64,000 nt of DNA from Tamaricihabitans halophyticus (lineage in GTDB: Bacteria > Actinomycetota > Actinomycetes > Mycobacteriales > Pseudonocardiaceae), in contig NZ_SLXQ01000001.1 in assembly GCF_004340875.1 (NCBI RefSeq), positions 496,001 to 560,000 on the forward strand, read 5' to 3'. Of this stretch, positions 7,971 through 16,365 are shown in pieces. The notes under the pieces are model-generated. The model saw only the letters and a list, made by a program, of their open reading frames with translations, was not told the origin of the DNA and ran no database searches. Both the position numbers and the translations under genes were made by a program. Each line of letters opens with the position of its first letter. Within the stretch, counting starts at the first letter, position 1.

Positions 7971-8699
7971 TCAGCCTTCGGTCTTGCGGGCCACGCAGAG
8001 CACCGACTGTCCGAATGGCACCTTGACGCCCTTCTCGATCGCCTTGGTCACCGGCACGACGAAACGGTCGTAAATGGCCACCAGCTTCGGGTTGGGCGCG
8101 CCCGCGCCGCCCTTGCGCACGGCCGCCCACCAGGCGAACGCGCCGAGGAAGTTCACCGGCTTGGCGACCTCCACGGTCAGGCCGGCAGCCTGCGCCGCGG
8201 CCGTCACCGTGGTCGGCGTGTACCGCCGGAAATGCCCAACCTTGCGGTCGAACTCACCGTAGAGTTGCTGATATCCGGGTACAAAAAGGACAATGTTGCC
8301 GTTAGCGGTCACGGATTTGGCCAGTAGCCGCAAGGCTTCCACGTCGTCTTCGATGTGCTCGAGCACGTTGATCGCGATCAACGATTCGACCGGCTTGTCC
8401 AATTCGGTCTGCCCGTCGATGTCGAACTGGCGGACCTCCATCTCGGACCGGTCCGCGAACCGCTCCTTCATCCGCTCGACGGCGCCAGGGTCCACGTCCG
8501 TGACCACATACCGGTCCGCGCCCCGGTAGCCGTCGGCGAACTCGCCGAGCCCGGCACCGACCTCAAGAACGCTGCGCCCGCAGTGCCGGCCAATCAGCTC
8601 CCGCTGGTAGGCGAGGTATCGCGGCTTCCCTTGGTCGTTTTCCAGCCCGCGTCCGGTCGCGGCCGTGAAGGCGCCCTGCCCTTGGTCGTCCTGTGTCAC
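7971..8699 (-). CDS. Class I SAM-dependent methyltransferase
   Basis: A cytoplasmic protein of 242 residues with a Rossmann-type SAM domain: motif I VLEVGAGLGEF near residue 44, an acidic end of strand two in YVVTDVDP, and motif IV INVLEHIEDD near residue 110. The C-terminal half contains FRRYTPTTVT and a long insertion with tryptophans. This subgroup is often encoded near glycosyltransferases or polyprenol-sugar genes, but none is present here. The GTG at 8697-8699 is chosen for its TTGGAGACTGC leader. The methyl acceptor is unknown. Confidence 0.85.
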   Translation of the reverse strand: MTQDDQGQGAFTAATGRGLENDQGKPRYLAYQRELIGRHCGRSVLEVGAGLGEFADGYRGADRYVVTDVDPGAVERMKERFADRSEMEVRQFDIDGQTELDKPVESLIAINVLEHIEDDVEALRLLAKSVTANGNIVLFVPGYQQLYGEFDRKVGHFRRYTPTTVTAAAQAAGLTVEVAKPVNFLGAFAWWAAVRKGGAGAPNPKLVAIYDRFVVPVTKAIEKGVKVPFGQSVLCVARKTEG

Positions 8700-8871
8700 G
8701 CAGTCTCCAATGCATCGTGCGCGCTCGGGAAACAAAGTCCGCTGCCATTGGGTAGGTAACGGTCAGCGAGATGATCCGTACCGGCACCAGCCAGATCCGG
8801 TCCCGAGCACGCCGGGGACGATTTCCAGATTAGCTGCCCGGGATCGTAGTTGAAGGTCACAGAGTGATCTC

Positions 8872-8926
8872 ACCCCGGCCCCATTCCCGCGATCGGGAGT
8901 ACACACAGTGTTACAGCGGCCGGGGT
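8872..8926 (-). terminator. Nested hairpin after the amidohydrolase gene
   Basis: ACCCCGGCC (8872-8880) and GGCCGGGGT (8918-8926) form a 9-base-pair stem that encloses a second small stem (TCCC...GGGA). It begins five bases past the amidohydrolase stop on the minus strand. The stretch from 8736 to 8871 holds only the upstream region of the methyltransferase gene. Confidence 0.5.
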
Positions 8927-8930
8927 CAGC

Positions 8931-10145
8931 TCAGGCTTCCTGGTAGTACCGGGCCGCGGCGCTACCGCGGCCATTGGCCTCGTCGTACTCGTAGACCTGC
9001 TCGCCCCGCACGAACACGCGCAGCGCGCGGTTCATCACGTCCAGCGGGTCGCCCGACCAGATCACCACATCGCCATCCAGACCCGGTTTGAGTGCACCCA
9101 CCCGGTCGTCCAGGCCGAGCATCGCCGCCGGGTTGACGGTGAGCGCGCGCAGCGCGGTATCGCTGTCCAACCCTTCCTTCACCGCGAGCGTGGCCTGGTG
9201 CACCAGGAAGTCAATGGGCACAACGGGATGATCGGTGGTCAGCGCGATGCGCACGCCCGCGCGCGCGAGCACTCCGGGGTTGCGCAGCGTCCTGTTCCGC
9301 ACCTCGACCTTGACCCTGCTGGTGAACAGCGGGCCGACGATCACCGGAATGTCCTTGGCGGCAAGCACATCCGCCACCAGGTGCCCCTCGGTCCCGTGGT
9401 TGACGATCAGCTGGTAACCGAACTCCTCGGCAAGCCGGATGGCCGTGACGATGTCGTCCGCGCGGTGCGTGTGCTGGTCCCAGTACAGCTCCCCGGCAAG
9501 CACCCTGGCCAGGGTCTCCTTGCTCAGATCCACATCGAAGGGTTTGCCCTCGCCCTCGGCGTGCGCGCGCTGCGCCGCGTAGTTGCGCGCCTCGGTAAAG
9601 GCCTGGCGGATCACCGCGGCAACGCCGAGCCGGGTCGATGGGGTCCGGTCCTTCTCGCCATAAACCCGCTTCGGGTTCTCGCCGAGCGCGCTTTTCACGC
9701 TGACCGACGCGCCGAAGAGCATGTCGGTCACCGTGCGGCCCCAGGTTTTGACCGCGACCGTCTGCCCACCGATGGGGTTACCGGAACCGGGCTTGATCAC
9801 CACACTGGTGACGCCGCCGGCCAGCGCGTCATCGAATGCCACGTCGGTTGGGTCGATCCCGTCGATCGCCCGGAACCGCGCGCCATTCGGGTCGGTCATC
9901 TCGTTGGTGTCGTTACCCGACCAGCCTTCGCCATCCTCGTGCACGCCGAGATGTGCGTGCGCGTCAATGAATCCGGGCAGCACCCAGTTACCCTGAGCGT
10001 CCACACTGGACATATCGTCGGGTACGTCCACATCGGCATCGGCGCCGATCTCGGCAATCTTGCCGTCCCTGATCAACACGGTGCCGCCGTCGATCGGCTC
10101 CCCATCGACGGGCACCACGTAGCCACCTGTAATCGCGATATCCAC
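8931..10145 (-). CDS. Amidohydrolase, imidazolonepropionase-like
   Basis: A metal-dependent hydrolase of 404 residues that opens C-N bonds in cyclic amides or similar compounds. Visible ligands of the TIM-barrel metal site are HxH in DAHAHLGVHE near residue 63, QHTHRAD, NHGTEGHL and the Asp of TTDHPV. The N-terminal beta strands and the C-terminal LKPGLDGDVVIWSGDPL complete the usual small beta domain. The substrate is unknown; no histidine-degradation genes are nearby. The GTG at 10145 has only a weak AGGG upstream. A MITE-like element starts 22 bases upstream and fills most of the gap to the next gene, so the promoter must lie in or beyond the element. Confidence 0.88.
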   Translation of the reverse strand: MDIAITGGYVVPVDGEPIDGGTVLIRDGKIAEIGADADVDVPDDMSSVDAQGNWVLPGFIDAHAHLGVHEDGEGWSGNDTNEMTDPNGARFRAIDGIDPTDVAFDDALAGGVTSVVIKPGSGNPIGGQTVAVKTWGRTVTDMLFGASVSVKSALGENPKRVYGEKDRTPSTRLGVAAVIRQAFTEARNYAAQRAHAEGEGKPFDVDLSKETLARVLAGELYWDQHTHRADDIVTAIRLAEEFGYQLIVNHGTEGHLVADVLAAKDIPVIVGPLFTSRVKVEVRNRTLRNPGVLARAGVRIALTTDHPVVPIDFLVHQATLAVKEGLDSDTALRALTVNPAAMLGLDDRVGALKPGLDGDVVIWSGDPLDVMNRALRVFVRGEQVYEYDEANGRGSAAARYYQEA

Positions 10146-10166
10146 GAACGCCGACCCTAGCTGACA

Positions 10167-10397
10167 TAGTGTCCTGAGTCAGAAGTATGAGTGGCGTCTT
10201 TCGGACCCAGGCGGCGCCTCGCGGCGTTGGGCCCCCGCTGTGGCACGCTTGGCGGCCACGGTAGGGGAGCGTCGTCACCGATAGCGCTGCTATCGGCTTC
10301 TCCCCCACCTCACGGCGGGGGCACCCCCACCTCCGCCTTGCGATGCATCCACCTGGATCACCGAAATCCGCTAACGAACCCCTAACTCAGGACACTA
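10167..10397. mobile_element. MITE-like element 1 (TA-flanked, 13-base inverted ends)
   Basis: A 231-base non-coding element is bounded by TAGTGTCCTGAGT (10167-10179) and its exact inverse ACTCAGGACACTA (10385-10397); partial identity continues inward for about ten more bases. Reading the outer TA as a duplicated target, the ends are GTGTCCTGAGT, the arrangement of IS630/mariner-type elements. The interior holds a hairpin CCGATAGC-GCT-GCTATCGG and no transposase. It separates the GalM-like gene from the amidohydrolase gene, both on the minus strand, and supplies the last codons and the stop of the former. Confidence 0.75.
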
Positions 10398-11284
10398 AGC
10401 GCAAACGGCTCGATTCCCCAATTCACCCGCCACTTTTCGCCCGGTGCAAGGATGCGCAGATCGACCCCGGAGTTGAGCGCGTCCGGCGGGCAGGTCATTG
10501 GCTCAACCGCCAGCGCGAAGTCACCGCTTTCCGGCCGCCAGATGAACACGTGCACCCACCGAAACGCTGGATCGGCCCACAGCCGCGCTCCCCCGGCGGC
10601 GCCGCGCAGCGTATGCCGGACGAACCCATCGTCGTCCGGCTCGCAGCGCCCGAACGCGTTGTCCAGACCTAGACCACGAAGCGTGGCTACGGCGGCCCCG
10701 GCACGCAGGTCATAGGCCGTGCCATCGACCGGGCGCGGCGCCCCCTCGGGAAGCATGGTCGCCGGATCGGATGGCTGATAGCTGGGCGCGGCCACGCGTA
10801 GCACCGCATCGGCGTCGGCCCGCAGGTACGGGTGCGTGCCGAGCCCAACCGGCACCTGCTGCGCGCCAAGATTGTCCAGCTGATGCCGCACGCGCAGGCC
10901 GTGTTCATCCAGCGAGTAGTGCACCGAAACCCGCAGCGGCACTGGCCAGCCGGGCTGTTCCGGGACAACGGTGCTGAGCTGGACATGCTCGCGCTCGTGA
11001 CGGATGACCGTCCAGGCATGCGCGCCGGCCAGACCGTGGATCGCGTTGCCCCGCGCCGGCTCGGTGATCTCGAGCTGCCGCGCACGCCCAAGATGCTCCC
11101 AGCGACCACCCGCGACGCGATTCGGCCAGGGCACCATGACCTTGCCGGCGGAAGGCAGTTCCCCAGCGGCATTCCGGTCCACCACGTATGCCCGGTCGGC
11201 CTGCCAGAAGCCCCGCAGGCTCGCCCCGAGGACCGACACCTCGGCAACGGCGGTTCCTCGGCGGATCCGCACCAACTCGCTCAT
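10382..11284 (-). CDS. Aldose 1-epimerase family protein
   Basis: A 300-residue beta-sandwich sugar mutarotase of the GalM/YeaD group. Markers are MVPWPNRVAGGRW near residue 50, the catalytic-type His in NAIHGL near 82, a second His in GLGTHPYL near 148 and the Glu in LAVEPMTCPPDALN near 265. It would interconvert alpha and beta sugar anomers in the cytoplasm; the exact sugar is unknown. It starts six bases after the pdxH stop, so the two are probably one operon. The last four residues (SVLS) and the TAG stop are encoded by the inverted repeat of the MITE-like element, so the original C-terminus has been replaced. Confidence 0.87.
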   Translation of the reverse strand: MSELVRIRRGTAVAEVSVLGASLRGFWQADRAYVVDRNAAGELPSAGKVMVPWPNRVAGGRWEHLGRARQLEITEPARGNAIHGLAGAHAWTVIRHEREHVQLSTVVPEQPGWPVPLRVSVHYSLDEHGLRVRHQLDNLGAQQVPVGLGTHPYLRADADAVLRVAAPSYQPSDPATMLPEGAPRPVDGTAYDLRAGAAVATLRGLGLDNAFGRCEPDDDGFVRHTLRGAAGGARLWADPAFRWVHVFIWRPESGDFALAVEPMTCPPDALNSGVDLRILAPGEKWRVNWGIEPFALSVLS

Positions 11285-11290
11285 CCGCTG

Positions 11291-12001
11291 TTACGGCGCC
11301 AGACGCTCCACGATCCACCGCTCGTCCACCCGCCGGAACCGCAGCCGGTCGTGCATCCGATCCCGCCTGCCCTGCCAGAACTCAACGACTTCCGGGCGGA
11401 TCCGCCAGCCACCCCAGTGCGGCGGCACTGGCACGTCATCGTTCTCGCCGAACTGGCGCTGCACCTTGGCCAGCGCCTTGTCCAGCGTCGGCCGGCCCTC
11501 CACGATCCGGGACTGCGGCGAGGCCCAGGCACCGAGCTGGGAACCGCGCGGACGCTGGTCCCAGTACTCCTTGGTCTCCGCCGCACTCACCCGCACGACC
11601 TCACCGCGAACGTGTACCTGGCGATGCAGCGCATACCAGGGGAAGGTCGCCGAGGCGAACCGCGTGGCCAGCAGGTCGTGACTCTTCGCGGACGTGTAGT
11701 TGGTGTAGAAGACCACGCCGTGCTCGTCGAGGCCCTTGCACAGCACGCTGCGCGAGGACGGCCGACCGTCGGCATCGGCCGTGGCCAGCACCATCGCATT
11801 GGCGTCGGGCACGCCGGCTTTGGTGGCCTCCTCCAACCACAGGCGCAGCTGATCAGCCCAAGTAGCGGCCAGTTCCTCCTCGACAAGCGAGCCACGTTCG
11901 TAGGACACCCGCATCCCCGGCAACTCGACCGCTATGCCCGATTCGGCATCGCCGGCCTCGCCGTTCGCGACAGCCTGGCCACCGCTGCTGGTATCTGGCA
12001 T
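11291..12001 (-). CDS. pdxH: Pyridoxamine 5'-phosphate oxidase
   Basis: Oxidises pyridoxine or pyridoxamine 5'-phosphate to pyridoxal phosphate with FMN and oxygen. The protein has 236 residues. The FMN-binding stretch SSRSVLCKGLDEHG and VVFYTNYTSAKSHDL is present, and the C-terminal family signature is intact: VEFWQGRRDRMHDR followed by LRFRR. The ATG at 11999-12001 has GGAGGG nine bases upstream. It lies divergently from citA, with 220 bases between them that must hold both promoters, and upstream of the GalM-like gene. The product supplies the cofactor of SerC, encoded about 8 kb away. Confidence 0.95.
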   Translation of the reverse strand: MPDTSSGGQAVANGEAGDAESGIAVELPGMRVSYERGSLVEEELAATWADQLRLWLEEATKAGVPDANAMVLATADADGRPSSRSVLCKGLDEHGVVFYTNYTSAKSHDLLATRFASATFPWYALHRQVHVRGEVVRVSAAETKEYWDQRPRGSQLGAWASPQSRIVEGRPTLDKALAKVQRQFGENDDVPVPPHWGGWRIRPEVVEFWQGRRDRMHDRLRFRRVDERWIVERLAP

Positions 12002-12221
12002 GTTCCGCCACCCTCCACAACCTGCGCCATCCCGATGAACATCCGGTGAAATGGGACGGTAGGCCCTAGCCATAGTCGAACGGAACCGCCCGACTGGTGA
12101 TGCGGGCCACCCGAGGCGTAGGTGATTGCTCAATGTCCGTAATCGGAGCAGAGTTTGCGCCGGAACAGGGCTCGCCAATGGACAGCCGGACCGTCGGGGA
12201 AATGGCGCGGGAGGACACCCA

Positions 12222-13346
12222 GTGACCAGCACAGCTCAGTCAGTGAACAACACCGAGTTTCGACCTGGCTTGGAGGGAATTGTCGCGTTTCGCACGGAAA
12301 TCGCGGAACCGGACAAAGACGGCGGCGCACTGCGCTACCGAGGGGTGGATATCGAAGATCTAACCGGAAAGGTGACCTTCGGCAATGTGTGGGCGCTGCT
12401 GGTGGACGGCAGGTTCGGCCAGGGGCTGCCGCCTGCCGAGCCGTTCCCGCTGCCCGTGCACTCCGGCGATGTGCGGGTTGACGTGCAGGCCGCGCTGGCC
12501 ATGCTCGCCCCGATCTGGGGATACGAACCGCTGCTGGACATCAGCGACGAGGCGGCCCGCGAACAGCTCGCCCGCGCCTCGGTGATGGCGCTTTCCTATG
12601 TCGCGCAGTCCGCGCGGGGGATACATCACCCAGCCGTACCGCAGTCCAGGATCGATGAATGCACGACGATCACCGAACGGTTCATGACCCGCTGGCGTGG
12701 CGAGCCGGATCCGGCACAGGTACGCGCGGTGGACGCGTACTGGGTGTCGGCCGCCGAGCATGGGATGAACGCGTCCACCTTCACCGCGCGGGTGATCGCG
12801 TCCACTGGCGCGGATGTGGCTGCTTCGCTTTCCGGTGCGGTCGGCGCGATGTCCGGGCCGTTGCACGGCGGCGCGCCGGCGCGGGTACTGCCGATGCTGG
12901 CCGAGGCGGAGCGCACCGGGGACGCCCGTACTGTGGTGCGCGGCATCCTGGACCGCAAGGAGCGGCTGATGGGCTTCGGGCATCGCGTCTACCGGGCCGA
13001 GGATCCCCGGGCTCGAGTGCTCCGGCGCACCTGCCAGGAACTCGGCGCGCCCCGGTTCGAGGCGGCGGCCGCACTGGAGCAGGCCGCGCTCGCCGAGCTG
13101 CGGGAGCGTCGCCCTGACCGTCCAATCGAGACAAATGTGGAGTTCTGGGCGGCGGTGATCCTGGATTTCGCCGACGTGCCACCACATATGATGCCGGCGA
13201 TGTTCACCTGCGCGCGGACCGCCGGATGGTGCGCGCACATCCTGGAACAGAAGCGCACCGGTCGGCTGGTGCGGCCAGCCGCGGAATACATCGGCCCGGC
13301 GCCACGCGGACCGCAGGAGGTCGAGGGCTGGCGCGAGCTCGGCTAG
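12222..13346 (+). CDS. citA: Citrate synthase 2, short type
   Basis: A second citrate synthase of 374 residues, without the N-terminal extension of GltA. Catalytic His residues are H215 in GPLHGGAP and H254 in GFGHRVYRAEDPRA. The third catalytic position, normally Asp, is Glu (E307 in NVEFW). Proteins of this kind (M. tuberculosis CitA type) make citrate or 2-methylcitrate; the substitution leaves activity and preference open. The GTG at 12222 is supported by GGGAGGA seven bases upstream. Its TAG stop shares a CTAG with the stop of the convergent MarR gene. Confidence 0.9.
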   Translation: MTSTAQSVNNTEFRPGLEGIVAFRTEIAEPDKDGGALRYRGVDIEDLTGKVTFGNVWALLVDGRFGQGLPPAEPFPLPVHSGDVRVDVQAALAMLAPIWGYEPLLDISDEAAREQLARASVMALSYVAQSARGIHHPAVPQSRIDECTTITERFMTRWRGEPDPAQVRAVDAYWVSAAEHGMNASTFTARVIASTGADVAASLSGAVGAMSGPLHGGAPARVLPMLAEAERTGDARTVVRGILDRKERLMGFGHRVYRAEDPRARVLRRTCQELGAPRFEAAAALEQAALAELRERRPDRPIETNVEFWAAVILDFADVPPHMMPAMFTCARTAGWCAHILEQKRTGRLVRPAAEYIGPAPRGPQEVEGWRELG

Positions 13347-13828
13347 CCAAGACCAGCAAGGAGTTTACGTAGAAGCTCGGTCAGCTGGGCGCGTTCGCCC
13401 GGCGACAGGTGCTCCACCAGCGTCTGCTCGTGCGCAAGCAGGTCGCCGACCAGCTGCTCGTTCAACCACAGGCCAGCCTCGGTCAGCCGCACCCTGCTGG
13501 TCCGCTTGCCACTGGCACCGCGCTCGGTGTGCACCCAGCCGGCGCGCTCGGCCTTGGCCACCCGCTGACTGATCGCGCCCGCGCTGATCAGCGAGGCTTC
13601 GGCGAGTTCGGCCGGCGTCATCGCGTACGGCTCGCCGGACCGCCGTAACGTGGAAAGCAGATCCAAAGTGGATGGATCGGTGTCCAGCGCGCGCAAGGTA
13701 CGCCGCCGGTCGTCACTGAACCACTGAGCGAGCCGCCAGATCCGGGTGATCACCCCGATCGACTCGACCGGGAAATCCGGGCGCTCCCTGCGCCACCCCT
13801 CCTGGATCGCGTCCACCCCATCGGCCAT
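13343..13828 (-). CDS. MarR-family transcriptional regulator
   Basis: A 161-residue winged-helix repressor. The helix-turn-helix region (MTPAELAEASLISAGAISQRV) lies at about residues 69-90 and the wing is RGASGKRTSRVRLT. MarR proteins act as dimers and leave DNA on binding a small ligand. The gene is divergent from an SDR gene with 81 bases between them, which contain two near-identical palindromes, so it very likely represses itself and the SDR. Its end overlaps the end of citA by four bases. The ligand is unknown; an SDR substrate is a reasonable guess. Confidence 0.9.
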   Translation of the reverse strand: MADGVDAIQEGWRRERPDFPVESIGVITRIWRLAQWFSDDRRRTLRALDTDPSTLDLLSTLRRSGEPYAMTPAELAEASLISAGAISQRVAKAERAGWVHTERGASGKRTSRVRLTEAGLWLNEQLVGDLLAHEQTLVEHLSPGERAQLTELLRKLLAGLG

Positions 13829-13845
13829 CCTGCGACTCCCAGTTG

Positions 13846-13897
13846 TTTAGACCTAAACTCTTCCGCTACTCTGACTCCGAACAGTTTAGACCTAAAT
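13846..13897. promoter_or_regulatory. Twin MarR operators
   Basis: GTTTAGACCTAAAC at 13846-13859 and GTTTAGACCTAAAT at 13884-13897 are inverted repeats of GTTTAG/CTAAAC around a two-base centre, 38 bases apart centre to centre. One lies near each of the divergent genes (MarR regulator and SDR). Such duplicated palindromes are the usual MarR binding sites. Confidence 0.8.
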
Positions 13898-13909
13898 AAT
13901 GGAGTTGAG

Positions 13910-14620
13910 ATGACCCGCACCGCCATCGTCACCGGTGGAGCAACCGGGATTGGCAAAGCAACCGCCGCACGGCTGCGCGCCGACGGTCTGGACGTGGTGA
14001 TCACCGGACGGCGTGCCGAACTGCTCGCCGAAACCGCCCGCGAGCTGGGTGCCACCCCGGTCGCCTTCGATGCCACCGATCCAGCGGCCATCACGGCGGC
14101 GCTGCCGGCCCTGCCCCCGCGAGTGGACGTGCTGGTGAACAACGCGGGCGGGAACACCGATATCGGAGCGCCCGCACCGGGCGATCTGGTGGCACTGCGG
14201 CAATCCTGGCTGCGCAACCTCGAGGCGAACCTGCTCGGCGCGGTACTGGTGACCACCGCGCTGCTCGACCGGCTCGCCGAACAGTCCCGGGTGATCACGC
14301 TCGGCTCGATCGCCGCGCGCGGCGGTGCCGCCGGTTACGGTGCGGCCAAGGCAGCCGTGGAAACCTGGAACCGTGAGCTGGCAAGGACCATCGGCGCACG
14401 AGGTGGCACCGCGAACGTCGTATCGCCGGGGCTGACCGAACCGACCGAGTTCTTCGGCGGCGGTCTGCCGGAGGACCGGCGCGCGATGCTGATCGAGCAG
14501 ACCGCGAACGGCAGGGCTGGCACGGTGGACGACATCGCGGCGGCGATCCGCTTCCTTGCCTCCCCCGAGGCCGGTCATATCACCGGCCAGGCGCTGCCGG
14601 TCAACGGCGGCGCCGCGTAG
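13910..14620 (+). CDS. Short-chain dehydrogenase/reductase
   Basis: A 236-residue NAD(P)-dependent oxidoreductase. The cofactor motif TGGATGIG is at residues 8-15, followed by VLVNNAGG near 80, the catalytic Ser in LGSIAARGG near 131 and the YxxxK motif in YGAAK near 143. The final VNGGAA is typical. The Arg-Arg after strand two (TGRRAE) suggests NADP. The ATG at 13910 has a GGAG site upstream and lies 12 bases after a MarR operator, so the enzyme is probably induced by the ligand of that regulator. A strong hairpin follows the gene. Confidence 0.9.
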   Translation: MTRTAIVTGGATGIGKATAARLRADGLDVVITGRRAELLAETARELGATPVAFDATDPAAITAALPALPPRVDVLVNNAGGNTDIGAPAPGDLVALRQSWLRNLEANLLGAVLVTTALLDRLAEQSRVITLGSIAARGGAAGYGAAKAAVETWNRELARTIGARGGTANVVSPGLTEPTEFFGGGLPEDRRAMLIEQTANGRAGTVDDIAAAIRFLASPEAGHITGQALPVNGGAA

Positions 14621-14627
14621 CACGATC

Positions 14628-14663
14628 AACCTCGGTGTCCATCGATCGACGGACACCGAGGTT
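14628..14663 (+). terminator. Strong hairpin after the SDR gene
   Basis: AACCTCGGTGTCC (14628-14640) and GGACACCGAGGTT (14651-14663) form a perfect 13-base-pair stem with a 10-base loop, seven bases past the SDR stop. There is no clear T tract. It isolates the SDR from the ABC exporter operon. Confidence 0.65.
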
Positions 14664-14713
14664 CAGCCGGACGTTCGTCCCGCGACCCGGTAGCTGGCAC
14701 GCAGACTCAGCGT

Positions 14714-15550
14714 ATGCACACCATCGATGTCCGCGGGTTGGCCAAGGCCTATCGAGGGGTACCCGCGGTACGAAACCTCGACCTGGCGGTTCCCCGCGGC
14801 GAAATCTTCGCGCTACTCGGTCCGAACGGCGCGGGCAAGACCACCACCGTGGAGATCCTCGAGGGACACCGGGCCCGGGACGCCGGCACGGTACGGGTAC
14901 TCGGTGAGGACCCGGCCCGCGCGGGCTATGCCTGGCGCGCCCGGTTGGGCATCGTGCTGCAAACGGCGACGGACGCGGCCGAGCTGACCGTCGCCGAGAC
15001 GGTACGACACTTCGCCAGGTACTACCCGAATCCACGCGAAGTGGACTATGTGCTGGACGCCTGCGGGCTGACCGAGAAGGCCAGCGCGCGGGTACGCCGG
15101 CTCTCCGGCGGGCAACGCCGGCGGTTGGACGTCGCGCTCGGCATCATCGGTAAACCCGAGCTGATCTTCCTGGACGAACCGACCACCGGATTCGACCCGG
15201 AGGCGCGCAGGCAGTTCTGGGACCTGATCCGGCTACTCGCCAGCGACGGCACCACGATCGTGCTCACCACGCACTACCTGGAGGAAGCCGAAACACTCGC
15301 GGACCGGGTTGCGGTGATCGCGCGCGGCGAGATCGTCGCCGAAGGCGAACCCGACACGCTTGGTGGCCGGGCAACCGCCGAAGCCACGGTCCGCTGGACG
15401 GACGCGAACGGCGTGCACACCAAACAGACCGGCACGCCAACCGCGCTGATCAACCAGCTCTCCTCGGGCACCGAGGAACTGGCCGAACTCACCGTCAGCC
15501 GGCCGACGCTGGAAGACATCTATCTCGAACTGATCGGGGGCCGGCCATGA
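14714..15550 (+). CDS. ABC-2 type exporter ATP-binding protein
   Basis: The nucleotide-binding subunit (278 residues) of an exporter. Walker A is GPNGAGKTT at about residues 36-44, the Q loop is VLQTATDA, the ABC signature is LSGGQRRR near 131, Walker B is LIFLDEPTTG near 150 and the switch His is in TTHYLEEAE. The C-terminal 60 residues are the extension typical of drug or antimicrobial exporters. The stop overlaps the permease start (ATGA). The ATG at 14714 lacks a strong ribosome site. It is the first gene of a coupled operon with a permease, a sensor kinase and a response regulator. Confidence 0.93.
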   Translation: MHTIDVRGLAKAYRGVPAVRNLDLAVPRGEIFALLGPNGAGKTTTVEILEGHRARDAGTVRVLGEDPARAGYAWRARLGIVLQTATDAAELTVAETVRHFARYYPNPREVDYVLDACGLTEKASARVRRLSGGQRRRLDVALGIIGKPELIFLDEPTTGFDPEARRQFWDLIRLLASDGTTIVLTTHYLEEAETLADRVAVIARGEIVAEGEPDTLGGRATAEATVRWTDANGVHTKQTGTPTALINQLSSGTEELAELTVSRPTLEDIYLELIGGRP

Positions 15551-16365
15551 ATCAACTAGCCACCGCACTTCCCGGCACCTTCCGGCTCGGCCTGGCCAGG
15601 GGCGCGATCGAGCTCAAGCAGTTCTTCCGGCAGAAGGAACACGCGCTGTTCACCTTCTCCCTGCCGCCGTTCCTGCTGCTGATCCTCGGCTCGGTCTTCC
15701 GGCAGGCCTTCGACAACGACGGCACGGCGGTAAGCCAGATGTTCACCGCGAGCATGATCGGCTCCGGGATCATCTCCACGTCGTTCGTCAGCATGGGCAT
15801 CGGGGTGGCGCTGGATCGCGAGGACGGCACGCTGAAACGGCTGCGCGGCACGCCGCTGCCCGCCGTCGCGTATTTCCTCGGCAAGATCGTGCTGGTCGGT
15901 GTATCCAGCGTGGCGCAGGTTGTCCTGCTACTCACGATCGGTCTGCTGATGTTCGACCTCACGCTGCCCACCGATCCGGCGCGCTGGGTCACCTTCGCTT
16001 GGGTGTTCGTGCTTGCCGTGGTGACCTGCTCGCTACTGGGTATCGCGGTCAGTTCGGTGGCGCGGTCGGCGCAGAGCGCGTCCTCGGTCACGAACTTTCC
16101 GTACCTGGGCCTGCAGTTCATTTCCGGGGTGTTCATCAACCCGATCACCATGCTGCCGACGGCTATGGTGACGGTGTCCTCGTTCTTCCCGGTCAAATGG
16201 ATCTGTCAGGGTTTCCGTGCGGTATTCCTCCCAGAACACATGGCGGCGCGAGAAATGGCGGGCTCATGGGAACTCGGCATGATCGCACTGGTGCTGAGCA
16301 GCTGGTGCGTGCTGGGGCTGGCGCTGTGCCGGCTGACCTTCCGGTGGACGAACACCGGTCGTTGA
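15547..16365 (+). CDS. ABC-2 type transporter permease
   Basis: A 272-residue integral membrane protein with about six hydrophobic helices, starting near residue 37 (FSLPPFLLLILGSVF) and ending near 262. LDREDGTLKRLRGTPLP in the first cytoplasmic loop is characteristic of ABC-2/drug-efflux permeases. It forms the channel of the exporter with the preceding ATPase. The start overlaps the ATPase stop by four bases, and the sensor kinase begins at or before its own stop. Being co-encoded with a two-component system suggests export of a membrane-active compound, which is inference. Confidence 0.92.
   Translation: MNQLATALPGTFRLGLARGAIELKQFFRQKEHALFTFSLPPFLLLILGSVFRQAFDNDGTAVSQMFTASMIGSGIISTSFVSMGIGVALDREDGTLKRLRGTPLPAVAYFLGKIVLVGVSSVAQVVLLLTIGLLMFDLTLPTDPARWVTFAWVFVLAVVTCSLLGIAVSSVARSAQSASSVTNFPYLGLQFISGVFINPITMLPTAMVTVSSFFPVKWICQGFRAVFLPEHMAAREMAGSWELGMIALVLSSWCVLGLALCRLTFRWTNTGR

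Noticed and set aside
10191-10385. A 64-codon open frame inside MITE-like element 1
   Set aside because: Low-complexity composition, no ribosome site, and the region is better explained by the element's hairpins.
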